Of a stretch of DNA of 23,032 nt, positions 4,991 to 13,338 are shown piece by piece. Under the pieces are notes generated by a model, which made no database searches, had not been told where the DNA came from, and worked only from the letters and a program-made list of their open reading frames with translations. The stretch covers positions 1-23,032 of the IMG/VR virus record IMGVR_UViG_3300037485_000702; one strand, written 5' to 3'. This stretch comes from a virus. Position 1 is the stretch's first letter. Every line of letters starts with the position of its first letter. Both the position numbers and the translations under genes were made by a program.

Positions 4991-6274
4991 ATGGAACATA
5001 CAGAAATAGTACAGGCATTTAAGAAAACTCTGCGACAAGAAGAAGCAGTAGCATTACTGGGGAACCCGTCTGTAATAAATGTACTGCTGGCCGGTGGGAG
5101 TCGATCTGGAAAAACTTTTATACTGTGTTACGCCCTGTTTGTGCGTGCCTTTAAAGCTGCAAATAGCAGACACCTTATACTGCGACTCCGGTTTAACCAT
5201 GCGAAACAGTCACTAGCATTAGACACCATTCCTAAGATGCTGCGCCTGTGTTTTCCGGGTGTAGATGTCAAGTTGAGTAAGGTAGACTGGTATTACACAC
5301 TGCCTAATGGTAGTGAGGTGTGGATAGGAGGACTGGATGATGGTGAGCGAGTTGAGAAGATTCTAGGACGTGAGTTTAATACTATCTATTTTAATGAGTC
5401 TAGTCAGATTGACTGGAAATCTATAGGTACAGTAAAAACTCGGTTAGCGCTCAAACATCCGGGTTTAGTAAACAAACTGTACTTTGACTGCAATCCTCCT
5501 AATAAGAGGCATTGGCTGTATAAAATCTGGATTGAAGGCAAGAACCCTGATAATGAGAATGTACCTTTAGTAGATAAGGAGTCATATGGCTACCTGCGGA
5601 TGAATCCTAGTGATAACACAGACAACTTAGCAGATAACTACATACGATCTATACTCGATGGACTAAGTGAGCGGGATAGACGCAGGTTCCGCGATGGTGA
5701 GTTTACTGATGATGCGGAAGGCTCATTGTTTAAGTGGGAAGAGTTGTGTAAATATCGTGTGATTAAAGCACCTGAACTAATGCGGGTAGTAGTCGGCATT
5801 GACCCTGCAGTTACTTGTAATGATGGTTCTAACAATACTGGTATCGTTGCGGTGGGTGTTGCTAAGTTAGGTAAGGAAGATCACTATTATGTATTAGGCG
5901 ACTTCACAATGTCCGGTACACCTTACCAATGGGCACAGGCGGCTATAGATGCGTATGACAAGACGGAAGCAGACAAGATCATAGCTGAAATCAACCAAGG
6001 CGGTGACTTAGTAGAACATAACTTGCGTACACTGCGCCCACTACTACCTTATGAGTCTGTACGCGCTACACGCGGGAAGGCTATACGTGCTGAACCTGTC
6101 GCTACCGCATGTGAGAAGGGTAGATTGCACATGGTAGGTGAATGGCCTGAACTGGAAAACGAACTAACTAGTTGGGCACCTGCTTCCGGTGAACCTTCAC
6201 CTGACAGATTAGATGCTATGGTATGGGCTGTTAGGTCACTCATGGGTGCAAACAAGCGTATCGGTACGTGGTGA
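4991..6274 (+). CDS. terL: Large terminase subunit (ATPase and nuclease)
   Basis: The 427-residue motor translocates DNA into the prohead and cuts it. The ATPase domain shows Walker A GGSRSGKT (35-42) and Walker B IYFNE with Glu136. The RNase-H-like nuclease domain shows VVGIDPAV (Asp271), IIAEINQGGD (Glu333) and PDRLDAMVWA (Asp405/Asp408), the acidic cluster of the family. Length is normal for short siphovirus terminases. There is no ribosome binding site before ATG 4991, so translation probably depends on the upstream frame. Promoter P2 begins two bases after its stop codon. Confidence 0.96.
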   Translation: MEHTEIVQAFKKTLRQEEAVALLGNPSVINVLLAGGSRSGKTFILCYALFVRAFKAANSRHLILRLRFNHAKQSLALDTIPKMLRLCFPGVDVKLSKVDWYYTLPNGSEVWIGGLDDGERVEKILGREFNTIYFNESSQIDWKSIGTVKTRLALKHPGLVNKLYFDCNPPNKRHWLYKIWIEGKNPDNENVPLVDKESYGYLRMNPSDNTDNLADNYIRSILDGLSERDRRRFRDGEFTDDAEGSLFKWEELCKYRVIKAPELMRVVVGIDPAVTCNDGSNNTGIVAVGVAKLGKEDHYYVLGDFTMSGTPYQWAQAAIDAYDKTEADKIIAEINQGGDLVEHNLRTLRPLLPYESVRATRGKAIRAEPVATACEKGRLHMVGEWPELENELTSWAPASGEPSPDRLDAMVWAVRSLMGANKRIGTW

Positions 6275-6275
6275 C

Positions 6276-6304
6276 TTGACAGATTAGGAAATAATTAGTA
6301 TATT
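6276..6304 (+). promoter_or_regulatory. Promoter P2, portal gene
   Basis: A consensus TTGACA (6276-6281), 17 bases, TATATT (6299-6304), starting just after the large terminase stop codon. TAAGGA (6317-6322) is the ribosome binding site for ATG 6328. Confidence 0.75.
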
Positions 6305-6327
6305 GACTTAACCCTTTAAGGATAACT

Positions 6328-7815
6328 ATGCCCGTTAAGAAAACCACACGTAAAGCCAATACTGTAGATGTGCCCGTTCAAGTAATGCGGCAGTTACTCT
6401 ATGGTAACACTGCTGGTATTACATCCTCACGTATGGACTTTATGAATAGAACTGGTACGCATAACCAGTTTTCAGGCACGCGCAATATACGTGAAGTTGC
6501 AGGTTATCCAGAGATTTTAACGTATGATGACTATCTTACTGCATACGATAGACAGGATGTAGCAACACGGGTTATTGAAACCTATCCTGATTATACGTGG
6601 ATTGACGTACCAAACATTTATGAGACTGAGAAACCGGCTGATACCAAGTTTGAAAAAGACATTAAAGCCATGTTCCTGTCGGGTACAGTCATTTCTACTC
6701 TGCGGGCACTAGACATTTTAGCAGGTATTGGTGAGTTTGGTCTACTAGTAATTGGCATTGATGACGGTGGTAAACTAGATACACCAGCACTAGCAGTAGC
6801 CAAGACGCATAAAATTATGTATATGCGCCCTTATACTGAGGGGGAAGTAAAGATTAAGAAATGGGATACTGACCCCACTAGTGAACGGTACATGCTTCCT
6901 GAACTATATACTGTTACACCTGCGGAGTACACTGCTAGGTCTTCCACGTTACCCGCTATAAGTCGCACCTTCGACGTACATCATAGCCGTTGCATCCATT
7001 TTGCTGACAATGCACTCAACAGTGTTATCTATGGTACGCCGAGATTGAAACGGGTATATGACCGTTTAATGGACATACTGAAAATTGTTGCTGGTTCCGG
7101 CGAAATGTTCTGGCGTGGCGCATACCAAGGGTTCAGTTTTGAAGCTGATGCCGATGGTGAGTTTAGCGATGATGACAAGACCGCGATGAAAGAGTCCATT
7201 CAGAAGTATCTGATGGGTATGGATCGCGCAATGCTTCTTAAAGGTGTCAAAACTAACTCCCTTGCTCCTTCCGTATCTAGCCCTAAAGAACACTTAGACG
7301 CGCAACTCACAATGGTATCTATTGCTTCCCGTATTCCTAAGCGTATTTTGACGGGTAGTGAGATGGGTAAGTTAGCTTCTACACAGGATGCGGCTAACTG
7401 GGCACAGCAAATTAAGACACGGCGTACAAATGTAGCCTCACCTAAGATTTTACGGCCCTTTATCCAGTTTTGCATTAAGAATAACATCATTTCCGCGCCT
7501 ATAGGTGAGGAAGATAGTTACACAATCGAATGGCCTGCACTAGAGTTGCCTACTGACAAGGATCAGAGTGAGATTGCTATGAATTTCACTAATGCCTTAG
7601 TACAGTATGCTACAAATAACTTGTATTTAGTGATAAAGTTTGAGTTGTACCTACAGAATGTCTGGAATTACCCTGTAGAACGCTCTAGAGAGTTTGCAAA
7701 ACAGTTTGATACTGCTGCTTTTGAGAAATTAGCCAAGGAATTGAACGAAAAAGCCGCCCCTAAAGGTGGTGTTCAGACACCGAAAAGTACTAAAAATGAG
7801 ACACCGGAAGCGTAA
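6328..7815 (+). CDS. Portal protein (DUF1073-type)
   Basis: The 495-residue product forms the dodecameric ring at the packaging vertex. It begins with a basic tail, then the signatures of the DUF1073 portal family: SRMDFMNRTGT near 35-45, YDDYLTAYDRQDVATRVIETYPDYTW near 70-95, and a core with HHSRCIHFAD, YGTPRLKRVYDRLMDILKIV and FWRGAYQGFSFE. The middle SRIPKRILTGSEMGKLASTQDAANWAQ segment and the long C-terminal helices fit the stem and crown. It follows terL directly and has its own promoter and a good ribosome binding site. The tail (KEL NEKAAPKGG, TPKSTKNETPEA) is low-complexity. Confidence 0.9.
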   Translation: MPVKKTTRKANTVDVPVQVMRQLLYGNTAGITSSRMDFMNRTGTHNQFSGTRNIREVAGYPEILTYDDYLTAYDRQDVATRVIETYPDYTWIDVPNIYETEKPADTKFEKDIKAMFLSGTVISTLRALDILAGIGEFGLLVIGIDDGGKLDTPALAVAKTHKIMYMRPYTEGEVKIKKWDTDPTSERYMLPELYTVTPAEYTARSSTLPAISRTFDVHHSRCIHFADNALNSVIYGTPRLKRVYDRLMDILKIVAGSGEMFWRGAYQGFSFEADADGEFSDDDKTAMKESIQKYLMGMDRAMLLKGVKTNSLAPSVSSPKEHLDAQLTMVSIASRIPKRILTGSEMGKLASTQDAANWAQQIKTRRTNVASPKILRPFIQFCIKNNIISAPIGEEDSYTIEWPALELPTDKDQSEIAMNFTNALVQYATNNLYLVIKFELYLQNVWNYPVERSREFAKQFDTAAFEKLAKELNEKAAPKGGVQTPKSTKNETPEA

Positions 7816-7819
7816 GTAC

Positions 7820-7848
7820 TTGACAGAAAGCACATAATTTAGTAACTT
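7820..7848 (+). promoter_or_regulatory. Promoter P3, head protein block
   Basis: TTGACA (7820-7825), 17 bases, TAACTT (7843-7848), beginning five bases after the portal stop. The -10 is weaker than in P1 and P2. AAAAGGA (7854-7860) serves ATG 7866. Confidence 0.6.
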
Positions 7849-7865
7849 ATATCAAAAGGACAGAT

Positions 7866-9098
7866 ATGGCTGAACTAGTAATTTTTGAATCCAACAAGGT
7901 AGATTCTAGCAAACTTCAACTGAAAAGTCTGAATGGCCGTACCTATTTAGCTGGCCCTGTCGTTATGGCTAAAGAACAGGTAATGAATGGCATACTGTAC
8001 CCTAAAGATGAGCTTAGTAGAGGGTGTCCCGGCTGGAATGGCCGTCCGGTAACAGTAGGACATCCTAAGGCAGATGGCAAACACTGTTCCGCTAATGTTC
8101 CTGCTATCTTAGAAGCAAACCAGATTGGGTTTATCTTTGACTCCAATATGGATAATGATAAGTTACGTGCGCAGTTATGGTTAGATGTAACGAAACTTGA
8201 TATGTTCCCAGAAGTACGGGATGCGATTGCAAACGGTGTAATGCTAGAAGTATCTACAGGTCTTATGCTTGATCGCACAGAAGATACTGGTGTCTTTGGT
8301 AATGTAGAGTATAAGGGCAAAGCTATTAACCACCTACCTGACCATCTAGCACTTCTACCCGGCGATGTGGGCGCGTGCAGCATTAAGGATGGTGCAGGTT
8401 TCCCCCGTGTGAACCGCATGTTTGCTGGCAATGAGGTAGCTTTTGGTGAACGGCATAGACTTATTCGTAATGAGTTACTGAAAACGACAAACAAGTGGTT
8501 TTACATCGTAGACCTATTTGAGGATAGTGTAGTTATAGAAAGTGAAGATAAACTTTTTGTATACACGTATGGCGTAAACAAGGAAACAGGTAGTGTTACG
8601 GTAGGTTCCACTGTAGAAGTGTTCCAGAAGATAGAATATCCTCCAATCACACAATTAGGAGTTAATACAATGACAGAAGCAGAGAAGAAAGCAAAAGAAG
8701 ATGCAGATGCACTAGTTAAGGCTAATGCAGATGCCGAAGCGGCAGCTAAAGCAAAGGCTGCCGCAGATGCTGAACTAGCCGCTAATGCTGAGAAGGCACG
8801 GGTAGACGCAGAGAACGCTGAGAAGGCGCGTGTTGCAGCACTCCCTTCCCCTGAAGTTAATGAAGCCCTTGAGTTTCTTAAAGAGGAAAAGGCTAAGCTA
8901 ATTAAGGAAATCCTTGCTAACAAAACAAATACTTTCACAGAAGTTGAACTGAACGATATGAAGTTTGGGCAACTGCGTAAGATTGCTACACTAGCGATAC
9001 CAACCCACGCTAATGTAGATCGGTCTGGTTTGGGTGGCCCCGGTGGTATGACTGCCAATGGGAGTGTTGTAGAAGAATCCCCCTACATTGGGGCTTAA
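7866..9098 (+). CDS. DUF2213 prohead protease fused to a scaffold domain
   Basis: A 410-residue two-part protein. Residues 1 to about 190 carry the DUF2213 signatures: LAGPVVMAKEQVMNGILYPKDEL, WNGRPVTVGHP, EVSTGLMLD and LPDHLALLPGDVGACSIKDGAG (His160 and the Ser of GACS are candidate catalytic residues). This fits the head maturation protease group. From about 269 to 330 an alanine, lysine and glutamate-rich stretch predicts a long coiled coil, as in scaffolds. The end (LNDMKFGQLRKIATLA, then GLGGPGG) resembles the conserved tail of such fusions. The gene lies between portal and decoration or capsid genes, the classical place. A second start inside it (8670) would yield the scaffold alone. 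Confidence 0.85.
   Translation: MAELVIFESNKVDSSKLQLKSLNGRTYLAGPVVMAKEQVMNGILYPKDELSRGCPGWNGRPVTVGHPKADGKHCSANVPAILEANQIGFIFDSNMDNDKLRAQLWLDVTKLDMFPEVRDAIANGVMLEVSTGLMLDRTEDTGVFGNVEYKGKAINHLPDHLALLPGDVGACSIKDGAGFPRVNRMFAGNEVAFGERHRLIRNELLKTTNKWFYIVDLFEDSVVIESEDKLFVYTYGVNKETGSVTVGSTVEVFQKIEYPPITQLGVNTMTEAEKKAKEDADALVKANADAEAAAKAKAAADAELAANAEKARVDAENAEKARVAALPSPEVNEALEFLKEEKAKLIKEILANKTNTFTEVELNDMKFGQLRKIATLAIPTHANVDRSGLGGPGGMTANGSVVEESPYIGA
8657..8672 (+). promoter_or_regulatory. Internal ribosome binding site and start for a separate scaffold protein
   Basis: AGGAG (8657-8661) lies 8 bases before ATG 8670-8672, in frame with the protease gene. The site is stronger than many true starts in this window. 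Confidence 0.6.
8670..9098 (+). CDS. Scaffold protein from an in-frame internal start
   Basis: Translation from ATG 8670 gives a 142-residue protein, MTEAEKKAKEDADALVKANA and onward: highly charged, alanine-rich and predicted coiled coil in its first 60 residues. It is exactly the scaffold half of the protease fusion. The same nested arrangement is known for lambda C and Nu3, where the internal product is the main scaffold. Support comes from the AGGAG site and from the start falling at the domain boundary. Expression of both forms is inferred. Confidence 0.55.
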   Translation: MTEAEKKAKEDADALVKANADAEAAAKAKAAADAELAANAEKARVDAENAEKARVAALPSPEVNEALEFLKEEKAKLIKEILANKTNTFTEVELNDMKFGQLRKIATLAIPTHANVDRSGLGGPGGMTANGSVVEESPYIGA

Positions 9099-9110
9099 TA
9101 AGAGGTAACT

Positions 9111-9593
9111 ATGGCTGTAACACAAAATTCAGTTATTGTGCGCTCGTTTTCTGAGGTGTGGGAGGATGGCCTTTATGCACCCGCTTCGAGCGTTAGTGTA
9201 ATCTATCCCGGATACTTGCTCTATCAGTATTCTGGTGGGATTACTACAGGCGATGCTGGCACCGCCTACCCGACCTATCGTGAAAATGCTGATGTCAACT
9301 ACCCGCCCGTAATCGTATTTGAAAACGATCTCGCTGGCGAGACTATTGACGATGACATTGCGGATGGCGATTATATCCGTGTCAAGTTCCTGCAGGTTGG
9401 GGAAAAGTACGTTGTATACGGTCAGGCTACCACCGCTGTTGCAGTTGGTGCATTGCTTAGCCCTCATACAGATGGCAAGGTTATTGCCAACAGTGGTCCG
9501 GCTGCGGATGCCAAGACCTTGTTCCGTGCGGAAACTGCGGTTGCTGCGGATGCTACCGATACCCGCCTAGTTGTCCGTGTTCTTCGCGTCTAA
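9111..9593 (+). CDS. Probable head decoration (capsid stabilising) protein
   Basis: A 160-residue beta-rich protein directly before the capsid gene. The order YPGYLLYQYSG, PPVIVFENDLAGETIDDDIADGDYIRVKF, GQATTAVAVGALLSPHTDGKV and a final LVVRVLRV resembles capsid cement proteins that follow the protease in many siphoviruses. AAGAGG precedes the ATG. Codon choice is richer in GC than in the packaging genes, like the capsid gene after it, as expected for an abundant virion protein. The function is inferred from position and pattern. Confidence 0.65.
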   Translation: MAVTQNSVIVRSFSEVWEDGLYAPASSVSVIYPGYLLYQYSGGITTGDAGTAYPTYRENADVNYPPVIVFENDLAGETIDDDIADGDYIRVKFLQVGEKYVVYGQATTAVAVGALLSPHTDGKVIANSGPAADAKTLFRAETAVAADATDTRLVVRVLRV

Positions 9594-9608
9594 TGAAAGG
9601 AGTATATT

Positions 9609-10724
9609 ATGGCTTTTGCACCATTCATGGTTAATATTGATGAAGCAAACATTCCTGTCATTGGCGACTTTAACGCTTTTGATGTGAATGCTAAACGCCC
9701 CTATCGTGGGGAGAAGCGTGCTGACCTAGCTTACATTACCGAATCTGCTGGTAATGATGCTGAAGGTAAACCCGCTTTCAAGGCTCGTTGTGTCGGCGTT
9801 GCCAATGCCTCTACTCTCCTACGGGATGAGTGGAAGGTTATTGATGACGCGATTGGCGTAGCCCGTCAGAAGCGGATGAACTTCGTAAACTGGCTGATCT
9901 CTAAGGGCTGCGTAATCGACATCCCGAACGGTCTCGGCGTCACACAGTACGAATGGCAGAACATTGGTAGTCTCTCTGGCGCAGACATCAGCATGGACGG
10001 CCTGAAGCAAGGCGATACAGACCGTGTTGAATATGCTGCGGCCACTATGCCCCTGCCTATCATCAGCAAGAACTGGCGTCTAAACCTCCGTTATCTTGAG
10101 GAAAGCCGTCGTAAGGGTATGCCTATGGATACCTACTTCATGGCCGAAACAGCCCGTATCGTTGCTCAGTATGTTGAACAGATGGCTGTTGTAGGTTGTG
10201 GTAGCTTCAAGTTTGGTGACGACACCATTTACGGTCTACTTGACTCCCCGAACGTGGAAGCGTTGACAACCGGTAGCGGCGTATTCACCGTTGCTTGGGA
10301 TGACGCGACTGCTACAGGCACAGGTATTCTGGCTGACGTTCGCGCTATGGCACAGAAGCTGAATGACAATCTGCGCTACGGCCCGTTCGCTATGTGGCTC
10401 CCGCAGAAGTATCAGCTTGCACTCGCTAAGGACTACTCGACAGAGTACCCCAAGACGATTGCACAGCGGATTCTTGAGACTGGTATCGTTTCTGAAATCC
10501 AGTACAGCGATTACTTCACACAGGCTGGTGGTAAGGATCGCGTAGTCATGATGGAAGCCTCAAAGGAAACCATTGCTATCGTTCGCGGTATGGAGTTCCG
10601 CGACTTTGAATGGACTAGCCTTGGTGGTTGGGTCATGGAACATAAGGTTGCCGGTATCTATGCTCCGCTAATCCGTGCGGATGCAGGTAGCAAATACGGC
10701 ATCGTCAAGGCTACCTTGGGTTAA
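9609..10724 (+). CDS. Major capsid protein, HK97 fold, encapsulin-like subgroup
   Basis: A 371-residue shell protein. KRMNFVNWLISKGCVIDIPNGLGVTQYEW, DRVEYAAATMPLPIISKNWRLNLR and the C-terminal VVMMEASKETIAIVRGMEFRDFEW with VMEHKVAGIYAPLIRAD correspond to the E-loop side, spine and A/P domains of encapsulin-like phage capsids. A strong AAAGGAG (9597-9603) sits just before ATG 9609. There is no N-terminal scaffold region, consistent with a separate scaffold. Codon use is the most GC-rich of the + strand genes before the right-hand end, pointing to high expression. It is followed by a strong terminator. Confidence 0.88.
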   Translation: MAFAPFMVNIDEANIPVIGDFNAFDVNAKRPYRGEKRADLAYITESAGNDAEGKPAFKARCVGVANASTLLRDEWKVIDDAIGVARQKRMNFVNWLISKGCVIDIPNGLGVTQYEWQNIGSLSGADISMDGLKQGDTDRVEYAAATMPLPIISKNWRLNLRYLEESRRKGMPMDTYFMAETARIVAQYVEQMAVVGCGSFKFGDDTIYGLLDSPNVEALTTGSGVFTVAWDDATATGTGILADVRAMAQKLNDNLRYGPFAMWLPQKYQLALAKDYSTEYPKTIAQRILETGIVSEIQYSDYFTQAGGKDRVVMMEASKETIAIVRGMEFRDFEWTSLGGWVMEHKVAGIYAPLIRADAGSKYGIVKATLG

Positions 10725-10747
10725 GGTTTGATACCAAAGTAGCGTCA

Positions 10748-10785
10748 GGGTATGCCGGTAGCAATACTGGCATACCCTTCACTTT
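10748..10785 (+). terminator. Hairpin terminator after the capsid gene
   Basis: A 13-bp stem (10748-10760 with 10765-10777, one G-T pair) closes on the tetraloop GCAA, a GNRA type, and is followed by TTCACTTT. It lies 24 bases after the capsid stop and ahead of the next gene, whose real start is therefore 10800 and not an ATG inside the stem at 10752. Partial read-through is likely, since no promoter is visible before the connector genes. Confidence 0.75.
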
Positions 10786-10799
10786 ATAAGGTTCTAGCT

Positions 10800-11438
10800 A
10801 TGATCTCAATTCTTATGACACCTTGTTTAAAGACAGGTGATTTTCAAGCACAGTTTGAAACAATAAGTAAGACGATTGGGTGTGAATTTGAAGTGTTATG
10901 CACACTTATTAACGGTGATCCAGAACAAGATTGGTTTGAGAACTACTACAAAGTAAACAAAATCAGATACCTGAAAGTACCTGATTTGGGATATACTACC
11001 CTGATAAATGTATTAGCTGCACGCGCAATAGGCGATATTATACTGTATATTTCCCCTACTACGGTAATTAATAGTGAAGAAACTGGATGGGGTTTGAAGG
11101 TAATTGCATCATTAAGCGATACGGATAGAATCTGCGGCGCAGTACTATCTTTAAAGCACAACGATTTAGATTGTAGTGGACTAGCGATACCAGTTAGAAC
11201 ATTTATCACTTTAGGTTATTATTGCCTCCCTATATTTGAAACACAGGTTTATGGTACTAGATGGAATGCCTCAGTCTTGACAGAATGTAAAAGATTGTAT
11301 AACATTGTGTGTGACTTCACTTATGCTAATATCAATGGTTCAGATATGTATGTAGCAGACCGGGCACTATTTGATATTACTAGAAGCGCAAGACATACCG
11401 CAGTAAGTAGACTTGAACAATTTATGGAGGTTAAATGA
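10800..11438 (+). CDS. Glycosyltransferase-A-like protein, possibly without catalytic acids
   Basis: The product has 212 residues. The start is ATG 10800, after ATAAGG. The outline is that of a family 2 glycosyltransferase (nucleotide-sugar binding Rossmann-like fold): beta start MISILMTPCL, EFEVLCTLINGDPEQDW, IRYLKVPDLGYTTLINVLAARAIGDIILYIS, and GTRWNASVLTECKRLYNIVCDFTYANING near 152-180. In active members the ILYIS strand ends in Asp residues of a DxD motif; here SPTT (85-88) stands instead. It may be inactive, or the assignment may be wrong. The place between capsid and connectors suggests a virion or head modification role. It overlaps the next gene by ATGA. Confidence 0.45.
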   Translation: MISILMTPCLKTGDFQAQFETISKTIGCEFEVLCTLINGDPEQDWFENYYKVNKIRYLKVPDLGYTTLINVLAARAIGDIILYISPTTVINSEETGWGLKVIASLSDTDRICGAVLSLKHNDLDCSGLAIPVRTFITLGYYCLPIFETQVYGTRWNASVLTECKRLYNIVCDFTYANINGSDMYVADRALFDITRSARHTAVSRLEQFMEVK

Positions 11439-11833
11439 CAGAAGCAACACCATTGGTTACTGATGCGGAGCTAAAGAGTATCTGTGAGGAACTAGATGCT
11501 GCAGCAGTTACTACTTTGTTTATTAGTTCAGCGCATAGTATAGTGTGGGAATACTTTGGTACTTCTACAAAATATACTGCGGCAAGACTGAAACTAATTG
11601 AGTTATATCTTGCTGCCCACTTTGCTGCTATCACCAATCCTGTATCTTCATTTGAAGGTGTTGGTAAGGTACAGCAATCTGTTCAATACAAGGTAGGTTT
11701 AGGGTTACAGTTTACCAAGTATGGGCAACAGGCACAGATGCTAAGCGGCGGGACATTACTAGGTAAGAAGATCAGTATCACATGGCTTGGTACACTTCCT
11801 TCTGATACGGAGACCGTCTATGCGACTAATTAA
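11435..11833 (+). CDS. Head-tail connector (DUF4054 / gp6-like adaptor)
   Basis: A mostly helical 132-residue protein. The conserved segment ARLKLIELYLAAHFAAI (about 50-66) followed by VGKVQQSVQYKVGLGLQFTKYGQQAQ is typical of head-tail adaptors of the DUF4054 group, which bind the portal after packaging. It has an excellent GGAGG site (11426-11430). Its ATG overlaps the previous stop, and its end overlaps the next start by 14 bases. Confidence 0.7.
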   Translation: MTEATPLVTDAELKSICEELDAAAVTTLFISSAHSIVWEYFGTSTKYTAARLKLIELYLAAHFAAITNPVSSFEGVGKVQQSVQYKVGLGLQFTKYGQQAQMLSGGTLLGKKISITWLGTLPSDTETVYATN

Positions 11834-12191
11834 GAAATGCCGTATACATGATGCTATCTTGTGGCGCAGTAAAGGCGATAATGGCCGTGGTACTTACGTC
11901 TATGAGTTACCAGTAGCGATTAAGTGCCGTTGGGAAACACTTGAGTCACAACAGTTTACGACGGACGGTGTAGAGTTTAAGGCTAATGCAACTGTACTAG
12001 TTGACCGTGACGTTACTACGGGCGATATACTGAAACTGGGGTTACTAACCGCACTAGTAGGCGATGCAACTGATCCTACGGCACTAGATGGGGTAGGGTA
12101 CATACGGAAGGTTGAAAAGACCCCGACATTAAAGAACGCAGACTTTACTAACTTTGACCAGATGGCCTGTTTTGCATACGTAGGACAGTAA
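11820..12191 (+). CDS. Putative head closure / head-tail joining protein
   Basis: A 123-residue protein. I place the start at ATG 11820 because GGAG (11809-11812) lies 7 bases before it; a longer frame opens at 11787 but lacks such a site. The N-terminal IHDAILWRSKG, IKCRWETLESQQFTTDGVEFKANATVLVDRDV and GYIRKVEKTPTLKNADF are beta-rich, and the order fits small stoppers of siphoviruses. Identification rests mostly on position between adaptor and tail completion proteins. Its stop overlaps the next ATG (TAATG). Confidence 0.5.
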   Translation: MRLIKKCRIHDAILWRSKGDNGRGTYVYELPVAIKCRWETLESQQFTTDGVEFKANATVLVDRDVTTGDILKLGLLTALVGDATDPTALDGVGYIRKVEKTPTLKNADFTNFDQMACFAYVGQ

Positions 12192-12880
12192 TGGCACAAT
12201 TTAGACATAGTATACTTAGCGGGGGCAAGTATTCAGCAGGTAGTTTCGTAAAAGGACTACTGAACCCCGGTGGTAATGGGTTAGTTAGAATGAGTCTCAC
12301 TTCGGTAGGGTGGGACAAGGTATATAATGGGTTACGGAACATACCACCATCAGTTCAGATTTCGATAGCAGCCGCAATGCGGAAGAACAGTGGGAATGTA
12401 GCAGATGTAGCAAGAGAAAACGCGCCAGAAGATACAGGCGCACTACGGGAAAGCATACAGGACGTACCGACTGACAATCCGTTAATGCGGACGGTAGAAG
12501 CTAATACACCTTATGCCTACTTTGTAGAAGATGACATACACACGAGTTACTTACGGAATGGGCCACCCCCACCGTCTGTATTTGGTGACAGTCCGGGGCA
12601 AGGCGACCCACAAGGTGCTCATTATATGGCAAGGGCCATTGCTGACACGGAAACGGCCAGTAGTGCGGCTATGGACGTAGCCCTACAGAATGGCATACTA
12701 AAGGCTATAGCTATGGCATCACGGACGTATCAGGGCGGTTTGGATGTGAGGGGTAGTAGGGCAGCAGGTGCGTTTGATTTCTTGAAGTCGGTTAATAGTG
12801 TTGGGGTAGGTATACCATCAGCTAGCGGGGTTAGAACGGAGATTTCTCCTTTAGACATGGCATTAAGAGGTATTGAATGA
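12191..12880 (+). CDS. HK97 gp10-like tail completion protein
   Basis: A 229-residue protein. The hallmark is VARENAPEDTGALRESI (about 74-90) with the later YAYFVEDDIHTSY, and GAHYMARAI at about 140-148, as in HK97 gp10-like neck proteins that complete the tail end. The C-terminal third (GGLDVRGSRAAGAFDFLKSV) is longer than in short members. It is preceded by the overlap TAATG and ends in ATGA with the next gene. Confidence 0.72.
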   Translation: MAQFRHSILSGGKYSAGSFVKGLLNPGGNGLVRMSLTSVGWDKVYNGLRNIPPSVQISIAAAMRKNSGNVADVARENAPEDTGALRESIQDVPTDNPLMRTVEANTPYAYFVEDDIHTSYLRNGPPPPSVFGDSPGQGDPQGAHYMARAIADTETASSAAMDVALQNGILKAIAMASRTYQGGLDVRGSRAAGAFDFLKSVNSVGVGIPSASGVRTEISPLDMALRGIE

Positions 12881-13284
12881 AAAGTTGTGCGGAAGAGATT
12901 ATGGATTACTGCCAAAGTAAGGGCGTAGGCAAGATAGGCGAACAGTTATTCTATGCCCGTGTATTTGATGATAAGAAGCAACGGAAAGAAGCAATTGTAT
13001 TTTCTGATGCTGATGGTGGTAAGTTTGAACGGCGTTTAGACGCTATTGCATACGAACATGATTTAGTAGACGTTTGTATACGTACTGATACTCCTAGTCG
13101 GGGTTATGAGCTAGTTGCCGCTATACAAACTGTTGTAGAGGCTATGAAGGGGTACATTAGTCCAGACAAGACTAAATATGAATCTGCTTTACTTGTTTCA
13201 CCACCTAAACTAATTTATGGGAAGGCAGATGTATTTATACATACTTTCCTAATAAAAGTCATGCGACGTACAGTGCGTACTTGA
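12877..13284 (+). CDS. Tail terminator / minor capsid-like protein
   Basis: A 135-residue alpha/beta protein. YCQSKGVGKIGEQLFYARVFDDKK, VCIRTDTPSRGYELVAAIQTVVEAMKGY and a final VFIHTFLIKVMR fit the small proteins that cap the tail tube and join it to the neck. Its ATG overlaps the stop of the gp10-like gene, and promoter P4 begins within its last codons. Sequence evidence alone would not settle it; gene order supports it. Confidence 0.6.
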   Translation: MKSCAEEIMDYCQSKGVGKIGEQLFYARVFDDKKQRKEAIVFSDADGGKFERRLDAIAYEHDLVDVCIRTDTPSRGYELVAAIQTVVEAMKGYISPDKTKYESALLVSPPKLIYGKADVFIHTFLIKVMRRTVRT

Positions 13285-13309
13285 CGTTTTCACTTAATAC
13301 TGGTATTCT
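13281..13309 (+). promoter_or_regulatory. Promoter P4, tail tube block
   Basis: TTGACG (13281-13286), 17 bases, TATTCT (13304-13309), overlapping the stop codon of the preceding gene. An AAAGGAG site (13326-13332) serves ATG 13339. Confidence 0.65.
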
Positions 13310-13338
13310 TAAATAAACCCTAACTAAAGGAGTTGATT

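Noticed and set aside
7943-9058. Long minus-strand frames under the protease gene (183 and 185 codons)
   Set aside because: Serine- and alanine-rich shadow translations of the coding strand, without start signals, and opposite to a well-recognised gene.
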